NCBI GenBank assembly: GCA_004764695.1
Contig: SMSO01000035.1
Coordinates: 4,469,040-4,533,039 of the forward strand
Length of the DNA: 64,000 nt
Direction: 5' to 3'
Source of the DNA: Schizochytrium sp. TIO01
Taxonomy: Eukaryota > Sar > Bigyra > Thraustochytrida > Thraustochytriidae
The first letter of the stretch is position 1. The number at the start of each line of letters is the position of its first letter. The position numbers and the translations under genes were made by a program. Shown piece by piece: positions 44,042-54,329 of this stretch. The notes under the pieces are model-generated. The model saw nothing but the letters and a program-made list of their open reading frames with translations. It was not told the DNA's origin and did not search any database.

Positions 44042-45502
44042 GAAGGTACATAGATAGGTAGTCAGATTGGTCGTAAGATAGGTTGCTAGGTAGGAAGAAA
44101 AACAGATTGACTGTAGGCAAAGATCAGCAAGATGTATATATGGATTACCTCACTTTTGATAGAGATTCACTTGAGGCTAACCCAACATCCATCATCTCGC
44201 CATCTCGCCATCTTCCTAGTTTGCCAACTCTATCTCGACGTCGATTCTCTCTATCTCTCTCTCCCTCTCTCTGTCTCTCTCTCTCTTTCCCCCTTCTCTC
44301 CCGGCTGCTCGTCTCCTTCCTTCGACAATGCACGGTCAGTCAACCAACGCAATATGCTCACACGCGATGGGTGAACTTAACTGTGGATGCAGCAGCAACA
44401 TCTTTTTAAATCGTCTGTATCACAACCACACGCTAGTGCGGAGATGATATCGGACATATTGCCACGAAAACGGGAATCACACAAAGCAGTACAATGAACA
44501 GCCGCCACCTGCCATCACAGTGTACGGTGTCGCGTCTTCATAGATGCCTGCTTTCCCGACGTGTGCATTCGCTTCATGTTGTCTGACGACATTTTGATCT
44601 CGTTCCCATTTGATTACAAAAGAAAAGAAGCTTAAGTATGATTCTGAATTTGATTCTTCGCCCTCCTCTCTGTAGCACTTCGAAGTCATTCATGCAAATT
44701 AGCATGATTGATTGGGTCTTGATACGCAATGACCAAGTGGTCACAGCAGCATTCGTTAAACTAAAAAAACTATGTTTAGCCTTAGCATTTAGGGAAGAAG
44801 CACTAGTACCTACTGTTGTCACATGTGCTGCTCGTATGTGATTGAATCATGGAGCTAACGACAGAGTGTGGAAAACTACCTGCTGTATCACCCCACCCCC
44901 TCCCCCTTATTAACCCAACAATATTAACTTCAGTTCAAGATTTCTCTTTTGGTTTTATTTGTTTCGTTGCTTCAGATGCATTATGTTTGGCGTCGAGGTG
45001 AGAATCTCAAACATCTCAATTTCGCCCAATCGAAGGATTATTGTTTTAATTGCAAACGATTACTGTTTGTGAAGCATTCTTATGCTTTTACTACAGAGAA
45101 AACAATTTCCCTTTTTTCATTTTGTCCATTGGAATTCATTCAGATTACCTCCCTTGGACACCATTTCATTAGTTAACTGAGTTAACTGAGCAACTTGAAA
45201 TAGAGTCCTAACACTCAATATTAACGTTGCGGCTTTCTACGGCAAAACAATCGAATTTCCAGACTACATAAATTGCGGCTAGCTAACCGAGAAGTCCCCT
45301 TTTGCATATATATAATACTGTTGTGGGTTCCCCTTTCCCGTAGAATCCTATACTGGGTATTGCTATAATCGCAGAATATGTTGTTGGACAGAGACCAAGA
45401 ATTGATTGTTGGATTGTGTCACAAAAAAATCAAATTTGTTATTATGTATACAACAGAATAATATTGGAATTACAATAAGAGAAACAGGCCAGTTATAGTA
45501 CT
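44042..45502. other. Spacer between uL29m and the polyQ protein
   Basis: Tail-to-tail region. It starts with TAGGTA words (44045-44097), then a CT-rich tract (44226-44306). The rest is AT-rich with no gene. Confidence 0.55.
44226..44306. repeat. CT-rich low-complexity tract
   Basis: Imperfect CT/CTCT units downstream of uL29m, probably in or after its 3' UTR. Confidence 0.75.
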
Positions 45503-47191
45503 TTAGCGGGGCGTGGGAACAAGAAACTGTGTTGTCTGTGCAACAATGTAACGTGCAGCTGTTAACGGATGCCAATCTTTGGGATGGGATGGAGGAGCAG
45601 CTGGAGACTGGGCTCCCTTTGACAGATTAGGCAGTTGGTTTGAACTCCGATGCAAACCAGATTGAGAGAGAACGATCTGATGTGCCAAAACCTCTACCAC
45701 CACCTCTGTAATATCAGCAGGAGAAACAAATGGAGCACTGCGCACAAAACAAGCCACAGCTTTTGCAGCAACCTCAAGCGCCGCAGTTGCGTCGGACGAA
45801 GGGCCCAAATGTACAAACGGATGCATGCGAAGTGCAGTAATGATATTCAAAGCATGTCTCTCCATATCAAATGAAAGAGCCATCTCTTCAAGCCGGTCTT
45901 GAACTGTACGGAAATCAATGCGCGGTAGACGATAATACTGCTGGGGTTGTTGAGAGTTGGGTTCACGTCTATGGGTTGGTCTATGGGAGGAATCATGCGT
46001 GGAAGGCGACGGATCTGCAAGGCGTTGCGTGTCTTGCTTCCGTGGCCAAAGGATGGGTCTCCGACTCGCATGAGTAGGAGAATTCGGAGCGGAGTTGAGG
46101 CCACCTCCACTGGACCGCGACGACCTATACAACCATGTATTCATACTTGCTTGGCCTGGAGAAATTAAAGGTAACCGTAGGAAGAATGACTGAAAGAATG
46201 GGGTACAGAGGCCCTGGCCTCTGCGATCTGGTCCACTTGAGCTACTCGTTCGGTGGTCATACCATACAGATGGAACAGGCAATGCAGATGAAACCGCGAG
46301 TACCACATGTGGAACTTTAATCTCAAAATGGCCAGGGATCAAGAGGCTTTGCTCAGGGCCTACAGCCCCACCTACACCTACTGCATTTGAAACAAATTGG
46401 ACAGGCATAGTTTTACGAGTCATGATCTCTACCAGTGCCATTTGAGATTCATGGCTAAGGCGCTCCACATCTTGCAGAATGAAAACAAACGGAGAAGGGG
46501 TTTGCTGCATAGTACTCCTGATTTTGCCTGCCTTTTCACGCATCGAACTTCCAGATCCTTTGTTTTCGAAACGCCCTCCAGCCCCAATGGCTCCTAAAGA
46601 GTTTCCGTCAAAGGCGTGGTTTCTGTCCCATGGATCATCTGGTGAGCCATCATCATGGTTTCTCTCGCCTAAAGAAGATGGTCCTTGGTGTAGAGCATAC
46701 TGTTGTTGCAGGTGTTGGTGTTGGTGTTGGTGCTGATGTTGGTGTTGCTGATGTTGGTACTGCTGGTATTGTTGTTGCTGCTGGTTTTGATTTTGCTGTT
46801 GATTCTGCTGTTGTTGAACCTGCTGCATGTTACTTGCGAAGAGGAAAAAGAAAAAATCAGATCCCATTTCGCGTTCGCAAACTACACGGAAAACATGCTT
46901 TGTATCAAGGAATTCCGCAGCAGCAGTTTCAAGCCTGCGACCAAGAACTTCAGTTTCATTGCGCGATAGGTTTCGCAACGTGTCACCCTCGGGTAAAAGA
47001 TCTACGAAGAGGTGCCCCTTTGCCAAAGTGCTGAGTGTTAGCCCCCACGAAAAGTAAGCGTCGGGATCTTCTTTCCAAAGACGGGGAATACTGACCCTTG
47101 GGACCTTTTCAGCCCGATTCTCTGCCTTGCTACTCCCATGCTCCACGCCCTCCCCTGCTTCGCCGGAAGATTTCTCAGGTTTGCGCGTCAT
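45503..47191 (-). CDS. AAA+-like protein (MoxR/Mg-chelatase type) with polyQ/H insert and no P-loop
   Basis: The 562-residue protein starts at ATG 47191 with a charged N-terminus and a segment (30-120) ending FRVVCEREMG. A Gln/His/Asn tract (123-165) comes next. Then FVFILQDVERLSHESQMALV (235-254) corresponds to the Walker-B helix region of MoxR/Mg-chelatase AAA+ proteins. After a Ser/Pro/Arg-rich linker, MERHALNIITALRMHPFV and then FVSPADITEVVVEVLAHQIV match their C-terminal lid, where regular family members read R.HP.V..G.S and V.P.DI....VL.HR. No Walker A (GxxxxGKS/T) is visible, and the usual Walker B acidic pair is replaced by QDVE, so it probably does not hydrolyse ATP. An undetected upstream exon could carry the P-loop. 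The function is unknown. Family placement is from pattern only. Confidence 0.65.
   Translation of the reverse strand: MTRKPEKSSGEAGEGVEHGSSKAENRAEKVPRVSIPRLWKEDPDAYFSWGLTLSTLAKGHLFVDLLPEGDTLRNLSRNETEVLGRRLETAAAEFLDTKHVFRVVCEREMGSDFFFFLFASNMQQVQQQQNQQQNQNQQQQQYQQYQHQQHQHQHQHQHQHLQQQYALHQGPSSLGERNHDDGSPDDPWDRNHAFDGNSLGAIGAGGRFENKGSGSSMREKAGKIRSTMQQTPSPFVFILQDVERLSHESQMALVEIMTRKTMPVQFVSNAVGVGGAVGPEQSLLIPGHFEIKVPHVVLAVSSALPVPSVWYDHRTSSSSGPDRRGQGLCTPFFQSFFLRLPLISPGQASMNTWLYRSSRSSGGGLNSAPNSPTHASRRPILWPRKQDTQRLADPSPSTHDSSHRPTHRREPNSQQPQQYYRLPRIDFRTVQDRLEEMALSFDMERHALNIITALRMHPFVHLGPSSDATAALEVAAKAVACFVRSAPFVSPADITEVVVEVLAHQIVLSQSGLHRSSNQLPNLSKGAQSPAAPPSHPKDWHPLTAARYIVAQTTQFLVPTPR
46705..46830 (-). 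repeat. CAR/CAY codon repeat (polyQ/H tract) inside CDS
   Basis: Repetitive codons encoding Gln, His and Asn, residues about 122-165 of the AAA+-like protein. Likely length-variable between strains. Confidence 0.85.
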
Positions 47192-48345
47192 TTGTCTTTT
47201 GCTGGCGAAGACTTGGTAAACGAACTGCTCAAATGATTAACTGCTAGGTGTACTACCTATGTACTAACCTACTTACTATTGACTTCTACGAAGTAGTAGT
47301 ACAAGGCGTAAGCAAATGTTATTACCGTATAAGTTTATTAGTTCTGGGCTGCCACATCGGAGGCTTTGAAGACTAATTCTTGTCTGGGTATTTGCCTTGA
47401 ATTTTGCTCTCGACAAAAGGAGCTGATTGAATTAAGACAATCCTCTGCCTTCGACTAATGAAGGTGGTCCCTGCCTCTAAATCCAGATTGCGTGCAATGC
47501 CAAACTCTAAATTTGCATTGTGATCCAGTTTCAAGATCTAAAGAGGAAATCAATCCTTCTGGGAAGGACCTATGTATTTCTCGCAACACTCGCACGTGCT
47601 ATCTTTGAACTCAAGAGATCCTTCTTTATTTGTTTAGGAGACTTAAGCGCCAGAAAGATTTGGATGAATTAATCCCGTGAATTAGTTATTACAGTGCACT
47701 TATTGTGATGAGCTGATTTTATTTGATGTTGGGCTGATTTTTTATTGTAAAAGTGTAAATAACAAGTGCCCGCCTGCCGTACTCTACAAAAGAGATGTGA
47801 ATATCGTGCAGAGCCCAACACTTTGCTTTGAGACAGTAGCTCCTGGCAGCTCTTTTGGAAAGGGTGTTTACTTACTCTAGAGTTTCATCTTGTATAAGCT
47901 TTCTTATACAAATACTAATAATTATTATTACTATTGTTACTATTGTTATTTGTAATTAATTAATAACTTTTTAAAATAAAAATAAAATAAATAAAATAAA
48001 ATGAATTATGGCTGAGTCTTTTCGGTTGAGGAAATTGAGATTGACAAACAATAGTACTGTGGTCTGACTATATCATTATGGCAATCATGGTACCAAGATT
48101 GCTGGAAAAAAATAGCTCAGAACTTCGCTTTCATTAGTCTGCATACCACCATGGTAGGGCACGCATATTGTTCAAGTGCTGCGCAACTATGAAATGAAGC
48201 GCACCCAAGCTAGTTCATAAATGTGTTTCCTGTTTAGGAATCAATATACTTCAGGAAATCAATAGTATTTTCAGCCACGCGATGGTAACAACGGTTACTG
48301 TACAGTTATGAAGCCTCATCTACAACCTACCACACACAGATAGTA
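47192..48345. other. AT-rich spacer upstream of the AAA+-like gene
   Basis: TAGGTA-type words at 47245-47280, A/T repeats at 47920-48005. No gene seen. Confidence 0.5.
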
Positions 48346-48349
48346 CCTA

Positions 48350-48385
<36 letters not shown>

Positions 48386-48390
48386 CTGCC
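48346..48390. repeat. (CTGC)n microsatellite
   Basis: About nine CTGC units. Confidence 0.93.
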
Positions 48391-49011
48391 TGATTGATCG
48401 ATTGCTCTTCAGACTGTCGGCCATCTGACCATGCTGCTGCAGGGCTCTGGCGAGGTAGAGTGATTTGCACCCATAGCTGAGGTTGAGACATTTGAAGACT
48501 CCACATGAGCTCGTTGACGATCTTCTTGCAGAGAGACCGCGGGAATTCTACACTGCAGGGCTGGACCAGTTCGCATTTTCCGTCTGTCGGACTTACTGCA
48601 GCAACTCCTTTCGAAGTGAAGATAAAACATCACTGATTTTGTTTCGGTTTTGACTGTCTCTTCACATCTTCTTTACAAACACTGTTTGAGGTCTGATTCT
48701 CAACCGTTCATCCCACAGAGAGGGAGGATCTGTCAGACAGCAGACAGAACAGAGACAGCATCGAGCATGGGCAGAAGCCGCCTTTGGAAAGGGCTGACGG
48801 AAAGGGCTGACACGGCACGCCAGTGGAAAGCTCCATCCGCTTCGAGTCGCGTCCAAGTTGAGCGAACCAAGTGCGGGTTTGTGGGTTTGCAAAACGCGGC
48901 CAATCAATCGACACCGCGCATTGCGGAATGTGCTGTCTCGCGCCAAAGGCAGAATTCAATTCCTTCTTCTCTCTCTCTGAGCTTCTGAAGAAGACACCAG
49001 TAACCGACGAG
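48391..49011. other. GC-richer patch with no clear gene
   Basis: Short overlapping frames on both strands between 48409 and 48988; none has recognisable content. Could be promoter or UTR DNA of an unseen transcript. Confidence 0.4.
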
Positions 49012-49074
49012 GACAGACTGACTGACAGACTGACAGACTGACAGACTGACAGACTGACAGACTGACAGACTGAC
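49012..49074. repeat. Tandem 8-bp repeat (actgacag)n
   Basis: About seven near-perfect copies of an 8-bp unit. Confidence 0.95.
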
Positions 49075-49310
49075 TATTCGCGATCAGTTTGAGACAAGCT
49101 CTGGCAGAGACTGCTGCGGGTTCGCACAACCTGGTCATCAAGGCCTCCTCAACCGCTCCTGGAGAGAGGGAGGGCTTGGAGAACTGGAGAGCTCAGAGAG
49201 GATCTCTGCTCTGGGCAGTAGTACAGGAATACTAGACTAGAGTAGGACACGAATAGGACAGCAGACAGATGGATAGTTAAGTAGCAGATAGATAGGCAGA
49301 TAGATACCTA

Positions 49311-49380
49311 CTAGCAGTACTAGTAATCTTACTACTACTAGTAGTGGTACTAGTAGTGGTACTAGTAGTAGTACTAGTGG
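49311..49380. repeat. (TAG/CTA) trinucleotide quasi-palindrome
   Basis: Alternating actactacta and gtagtggtactagtagt blocks, largely self-complementary. Confidence 0.8.
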
Positions 49381-49457
49381 GCCCTACCAGGCTGTTCTGA
49401 GGTGGGGGGTGCTCGAGGCTAGTAAGAAATGAGGAATCCAAGTCCGCAGACTCTTTG

Positions 49458-49496
49458 CTGACAGACAGACAGAGAGACAGACAGACAGACAGACAG
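49458..49496. repeat. (GACA)n microsatellite
   Basis: Nine or ten GACA units with one GAGA break. Confidence 0.93.
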
Positions 49497-50434
49497 GCGG
49501 TCAGTCCTATTGCAGAGGGTTCGCGCTTTGCTGATGTCCAGTCTGCGCAGAGGCAGCGGACGGCGGGCTTGAGCCGATCCACGGAGGAGGAGGCAGTGGT
49601 CGATGAATACAAATCTCGAGCCACCTCACGGAACAGAGGAAAGAAAACACACACTCTCACTCTGACTGATTTGAAGGAAAGAGGAGGAAAGAGGAGGAGA
49701 AGAAGAAGGAAAGAAGAGAGGACCTAAAGTAGCCAAGGAAGGAAAGTATCCGAGCAGCCAGCCAGAACAGTTATTTCCGAGGTGGTCTCGACTCACCTCC
49801 ACCCTTTGGTGGCTTTGATGGTCCCATCTCCTTGTCATCATCTGAGATGGTGTTTGGTGCAAGTCTAATCACAATGCAGTTTCTTATGATGACTCCAAAG
49901 CAAATCACTGCTCGGCTGCTTTCTAGCTAGAGTAGGTACGTCAGTAATGCCTCAGTGCTAAAGCAGAAAAACAATCAATCCTTTTTCTTCTTCTTTTTTC
50001 TTTTTGTTTGAAAACAAGATTTACAAAATGAATGTATGTCAAATTGTATGGTATTATATCATATCTAGATACTAGTACAGGGAAAAGTGAAAGTAGAAAA
50101 ATAAAAAGGGGAATTCTAAAGCGCCTACTGTAGTCATATTGTATACCTACCTAGTATATTAAAAAAACATTTTATACAAATACATAGAGAGGTATAGAGA
50201 CATCATAAGAGACATACGTACACATACTAAAGTTTGAAAGCCTGAGATGAAAAGAAAAAGAAAAAGAAATCTAACAAAATGATTTGAGCTGTTTCGAACC
50301 AAACCAAACTAGCAAGCAGCATTCAATTGCTGCTCTGCTTCTGCTGCTTCTGCTTCTGCTGCTGCTGTAGATACAAGCGGCAAAAGCTAGGCGACAGAGG
50401 CGGGGCCACTCAGACACCCGTGAGGTGGCCAACG
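49497..50434. other. Spacer and 5' region of insulysin
   Basis: GC-richer to 49700, then purine-rich, then AT-rich. TACCTACCTAG words near 50145. A CTGCTT/CTGCTG run (50330-50366) lies just before the insulysin start. No separate gene. Confidence 0.5.
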
Positions 50435-53400
50435 ATGGCCGAGGCTTGGCGCAGAGCAGTGACTCTTGATAGCACGAATGGAGACGCAGCTGTAGAGAAG
50501 AGTTTGAACGATGAACGCACTTACCGCTGGTTAGAGCTCCACAACGAGCTGCAAGTGCTCCTTGTGTCTGACAGCAAGACCGAAAAGGCCGGTGCAGCCA
50601 TTGATGTCAATGTCGGCCACTTCAGTGACCCGGAGGAGATTCCGGGGCTCGCCCACTTTCTCGAACACATGCTCTTCTTGGGAACCGAAAAGTTTCCTGA
50701 CGAAAATAGCTACTCTTCCTACCTTTCCGAAAACGGTGGACGAAGCAACGCCTACACGAGCATGGAGAATACCAACTACTATTTCGATGTTGGCCATGCC
50801 CATCTTTACGGTGCCTTGGACCGCTTTGCACAGTTCTTCATTACCCCTCTTTTCACGGCAGATGCTACCGACCGTGAGCTGAACGCTGTAGATAGTGAGC
50901 ACGCCAAAAACCTGCAAGACGACATGTGGCGTCTCTTCCAACTCGAAAAGACCACCAGCAATCCTGAGCACCCCTTTCACAAGTTTGCTACTGGCGATAG
51001 TAAGACACTCCGTGATGAACCCAAAGCGAAAGGTATCAATGTTCGTGAGAGGCTCCTCCAATTTCACCAGGAGCATTACTCGGCAAATCGCATGCGCCTT
51101 GTTGTGCTTGGCCGTGAGTCTCTCGAGCAACTTCAGGAATGGGTCACAGACCTCTTCTCTCCAATTCCTAATACACATATCCCGCCTCCTTCTTACGGAA
51201 GCACTGAGGGCCCTCTCACACGCAAAGAAATGGGCCGAGTGCTCAAAATGGTCCCTGTGAAAGAGCTATACACCATTGAACTCTCGTGGTCTACTTACCC
51301 GCTACGCGATCTTTACATGCACGCCCCAGCTCGGTACGTAGCCAACCTCATTGGCCACGAGGGGCCGGGTTCGATTCTTGCACTCCTCAAGACTGAACTA
51401 GGTTGGGCCAATGCTTTGAGCGCAGGACAGTCCTTTGACAATTCTGACTTTGGTATTTTCAAGATTTCTATCGACTGCACCTCGCGTGGCATTGAGCATG
51501 TAAATGAAATCGTTGCAATTGTATTTGCATACATGCACCTTTTGATCAAGGATGACTTTGCTGGTGTGGAACAGTGGCGTTGGGAGGAAATGGCTACACA
51601 AGCAGCGAATACCTTCCGCTTTGCTCCCCCATCGGCGCCCTTTGGATTTGTTTCTCGCATTGCTTCAAAAATGCAAGTGTATCCGCCTGAACACATTCTC
51701 TCGAGCAGCCTTCTTCGCGATTTCTCTCGCGAGTCGGTTATCGATTTGCTTCAACTTTTTACTCCCGAGCGCATGCAACTCATCATTATTCACCAAGGCC
51801 TTGAAGATGTTGCTGTTGAGGAAGAAAAATGGTACAAAACTCGCTACTGCATTGAAAAGCTGGAATCTAATCTTCTGGCCTCGTGGCACCCCAATGCGGA
51901 TCCTTTGCAAGTTCTTGAGGACAGTCTTAGGGAACGCGCCAACTTGCACTTGCCTCATGCCAATACCTTTTTGCCTACCGACTTCGATATCAAGCCCTTT
52001 TCCGAGCCCTCAGTTGAGACCGCAGACGAAATTGTATCTTCCTTTCATGATAATGAGACACCAGCTTCAGCACCCAATGCATACCAACCTTGGGTTGTGT
52101 CTCAAGCTCTTCGTGCAACGACTGAGACTCGTGTCGCCGGTGTAGATGACAAGGGTTTTGTTGATCAGCAAAGTACTTTGATCCCGTGGTCAGATGGTGC
52201 GGATGTATGGCGACCGCCTGTTCTCATTGCCAGTGGCCCCCGTGTTGGTGGACTGTTGTGGTTCAAGCAAGACACTGTATTTAACGTACCCAAAGGCGCT
52301 GTGAATATTTTCTTGAGAAGTGAAGAAGCTTACAGTGACCCAGTCTCAGCTGTTCTTTCAGAGTTGTACTCAAACCTTGTTCAAGAGTATCTCGTAGAGT
52401 TCGCCTATGATGCAGAGGTTGCAGGATTGTTTTACCAGATCCGCAATAACATTGATGGGCTTATTATTACCGTCGGTGGGTTTGCTCACAAGCTTCCTGT
52501 ACTTCTTGACCGAGTCATGGAGACATTGTCTGACGAGTCAGCGCTTTCTGAGAAAGAGTTTATCCGCTTTAAGGAAAAACTTGTCCAAGACTACCGAAAC
52601 TTCGAGAAGGAGCAAACGTACCAGCATGCGTTGTACAATTGCACCGTTCTTTTGAACACACCGAGATGGCACATTGACGAGAAGCTCGCTGCACTCCAAA
52701 AAATTGATAATGTTCAGCTTGTACGGGATCACGCACGGGCTTACTTGCGCAGTGCTACGTTGGAAACACTTGTAGTAGGTAACTTCACACCCGATGAAGC
52801 GCTTCAAGTTGCAGAGAGAGCCCGGGAAAAGCTTCCTCGTGATGCGATCAATGCGCCCGGTGCAGTCCTTGGTGCAGCTGCTGGAGCACGCGTTGTGGCT
52901 CTTGATGAAGGTGTAGAAGCACTTTACATGCAAGCAACTCGTGACACTGAGAATGTTAACTCTGCAGTGGAAGTCATTTACCAGATTGGAGCCATTAATG
53001 ACGACCCAGTTACTGAAGCAGCACTGCGTATCTTTGGCCATATTGCTCAGGAACCATGTTTTAATCGCTTGCGTACTGAGGAGCAGCTAGGATACATTGT
53101 TTTCTGTGGTTTACGATTTGACTCTGGTGTTGCTGCGCTCCGGGTCATTGTCCAATCCTCACGTGCGGACCCCTTTGTGTTAGATGAACGAATCGAGTCT
53201 TTCTGGCAAGACTTTGCCGAAAAGGTGCTGTACACTATGTCTGAGGAAACGCTGCAAGCAAACAAAAACGCTGTTGCTGAAAACCTTCTTGAAAGAGACA
53301 AGACTGTTTTTGCTGAGCTTCGTCGCTGGGTAGCTTCTATTGAACGCCAAACCTACAAGTTTACAAAACTCGCCCATCTCGTAGAAGCTATCCAGACAAC

Positions 53401-53668
53401 AACTAAAAGGGATCTGATCAACTTGTTTGAACAGCATATCATGTCGCGAGAAAAACGTAAAAAGCTGGTGGTAGGCTACTTTGGAGCTAATCATGCTGGA
53501 GCCTTATCCTCACCTTCTTCTTTTAAGTCAACGAACGAACAGCAACCTGCAGCTGCCATCGCGGAGCACATGCGCGGAGCTGCAGTAACGAGAAAACTTT
53601 GGGTCGAATCAATCCGTGAATTTCGTGCTACACATCGTCTTTACCCTGCACAAACTAACAAGCTTTAA
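50435..53668 (+). CDS. IDE: Insulin-degrading enzyme (insulysin), M16A zinc metalloprotease
   Basis: Zinc peptidase that cuts small peptides inside a closed four-domain chamber. The 1077-residue product (human 1019) has the inverted zinc motif HFLEH (residues 74-78) in GLAHFLEHMLFLGTEKFP. The third ligand Glu155 lies in AVDSEH, the same 81-residue spacing from the first His as in human IDE. SENGGRSNAYTSMENTNYYFDV follows the active site as usual. The C-terminal half retains QEPCFNRLRTEEQLGYIVF, the family's inactive-domain signature. The frame opens at 50327 only with TTG through a Cys/Phe low-complexity stretch, so ATG 50435 (MAEAWRRAV) is the start. No signal peptide. The last residues are NKL, close to a type 1 peroxisomal signal, and mammalian IDE ends similarly. 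Single exon. Convergent with the ABCC gene, 661 bp apart. Confidence 0.96.
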   Translation: MAEAWRRAVTLDSTNGDAAVEKSLNDERTYRWLELHNELQVLLVSDSKTEKAGAAIDVNVGHFSDPEEIPGLAHFLEHMLFLGTEKFPDENSYSSYLSENGGRSNAYTSMENTNYYFDVGHAHLYGALDRFAQFFITPLFTADATDRELNAVDSEHAKNLQDDMWRLFQLEKTTSNPEHPFHKFATGDSKTLRDEPKAKGINVRERLLQFHQEHYSANRMRLVVLGRESLEQLQEWVTDLFSPIPNTHIPPPSYGSTEGPLTRKEMGRVLKMVPVKELYTIELSWSTYPLRDLYMHAPARYVANLIGHEGPGSILALLKTELGWANALSAGQSFDNSDFGIFKISIDCTSRGIEHVNEIVAIVFAYMHLLIKDDFAGVEQWRWEEMATQAANTFRFAPPSAPFGFVSRIASKMQVYPPEHILSSSLLRDFSRESVIDLLQLFTPERMQLIIIHQGLEDVAVEEEKWYKTRYCIEKLESNLLASWHPNADPLQVLEDSLRERANLHLPHANTFLPTDFDIKPFSEPSVETADEIVSSFHDNETPASAPNAYQPWVVSQALRATTETRVAGVDDKGFVDQQSTLIPWSDGADVWRPPVLIASGPRVGGLLWFKQDTVFNVPKGAVNIFLRSEEAYSDPVSAVLSELYSNLVQEYLVEFAYDAEVAGLFYQIRNNIDGLIITVGGFAHKLPVLLDRVMETLSDESALSEKEFIRFKEKLVQDYRNFEKEQTYQHALYNCTVLLNTPRWHIDEKLAALQKIDNVQLVRDHARAYLRSATLETLVVGNFTPDEALQVAERAREKLPRDAINAPGAVLGAAAGARVVALDEGVEALYMQATRDTENVNSAVEVIYQIGAINDDPVTEAALRIFGHIAQEPCFNRLRTEEQLGYIVFCGLRFDSGVAALRVIVQSSRADPFVLDERIESFWQDFAEKVLYTMSEETLQANKNAVAENLLERDKTVFAELRRWVASIERQTYKFTKLAHLVEAIQTTTKRDLINLFEQHIMSREKRKKLVVGYFGANHAGALSSPSSFKSTNEQQPAAAIAEHMRGAAVTRKLWVESIREFRATHRLYPAQTNKL

Positions 53669-54329
53669 ACTTGATCTATCGAATGGTCGGGCAAATAAGA
53701 TTGCACGTCCAACGCTTCCCCCAATGTATTCGGCATTAAATCGAACTTTTGTTTGTCCATGTTTACTTAACTTCTCTTGCTTTTTTGCTTTGTGTTACCT
53801 TGAGTTGACCAAAAGACAGCGAATAGGACGAGATTTGGAGTTTGGTGAGCTGGTCGTAAAAAGGTTTGTGCAACTTTGAAAACAAGACCTAATTTCGTTA
53901 AATTTTAAGCGGGATTTTCCTTTTTATCCATATGCAAAATCCTATTGTCTTCATGTGAGGTTCAGTTCAATTGAGTTTGTTAAATTTACAAACATTCACA
54001 CTATCTAATTTGGTAGTAAGTTTGTTTCTAATCTTTTTTGCTTCTACGTCAAAACATTAAATCGAACTGAAGTAACTTGAAGTCTTAGTTTTGCATTGTA
54101 GTATAATTGATTATTATTTAGTTTTGAGAAGTAAGTAGTTTTTTGGGTTACATTTATGTGCGCAAATATGTAAAGATAGATATTTATTGTGAAAAATCAG
54201 CCAAAAGTGAAACCTAAATTATACACCACATCAAGTTATTGCACCATCATATTCAAAACGTTGAGTAACGAGAATCCTCTGGGGTTTTCTAGACTTGAGA
54301 TAATAAATGCTAGTTTCAGCTAGGTTAAG
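53669..54329. other. Convergent intergenic spacer
   Basis: AT-rich DNA shared by the 3' ends of insulysin (+) and the ABCC gene (-). No gene or notable repeat. Confidence 0.6.

Noticed and set aside
49012-49496. Regular short repeats resembling an array
   Set aside because: Simple 4-8 bp tandem units without spacers in a eukaryote; not CRISPR.
50327-50434. N-terminal extension of insulysin with a Cys/Phe run
   Set aside because: It begins at TTG and reads through CTGCTT repeats; the first ATG is 50435.
51360-51385. gggttcgattc resembling a tRNA T-arm
   Set aside because: Lies inside the insulysin coding region with no cloverleaf around it.
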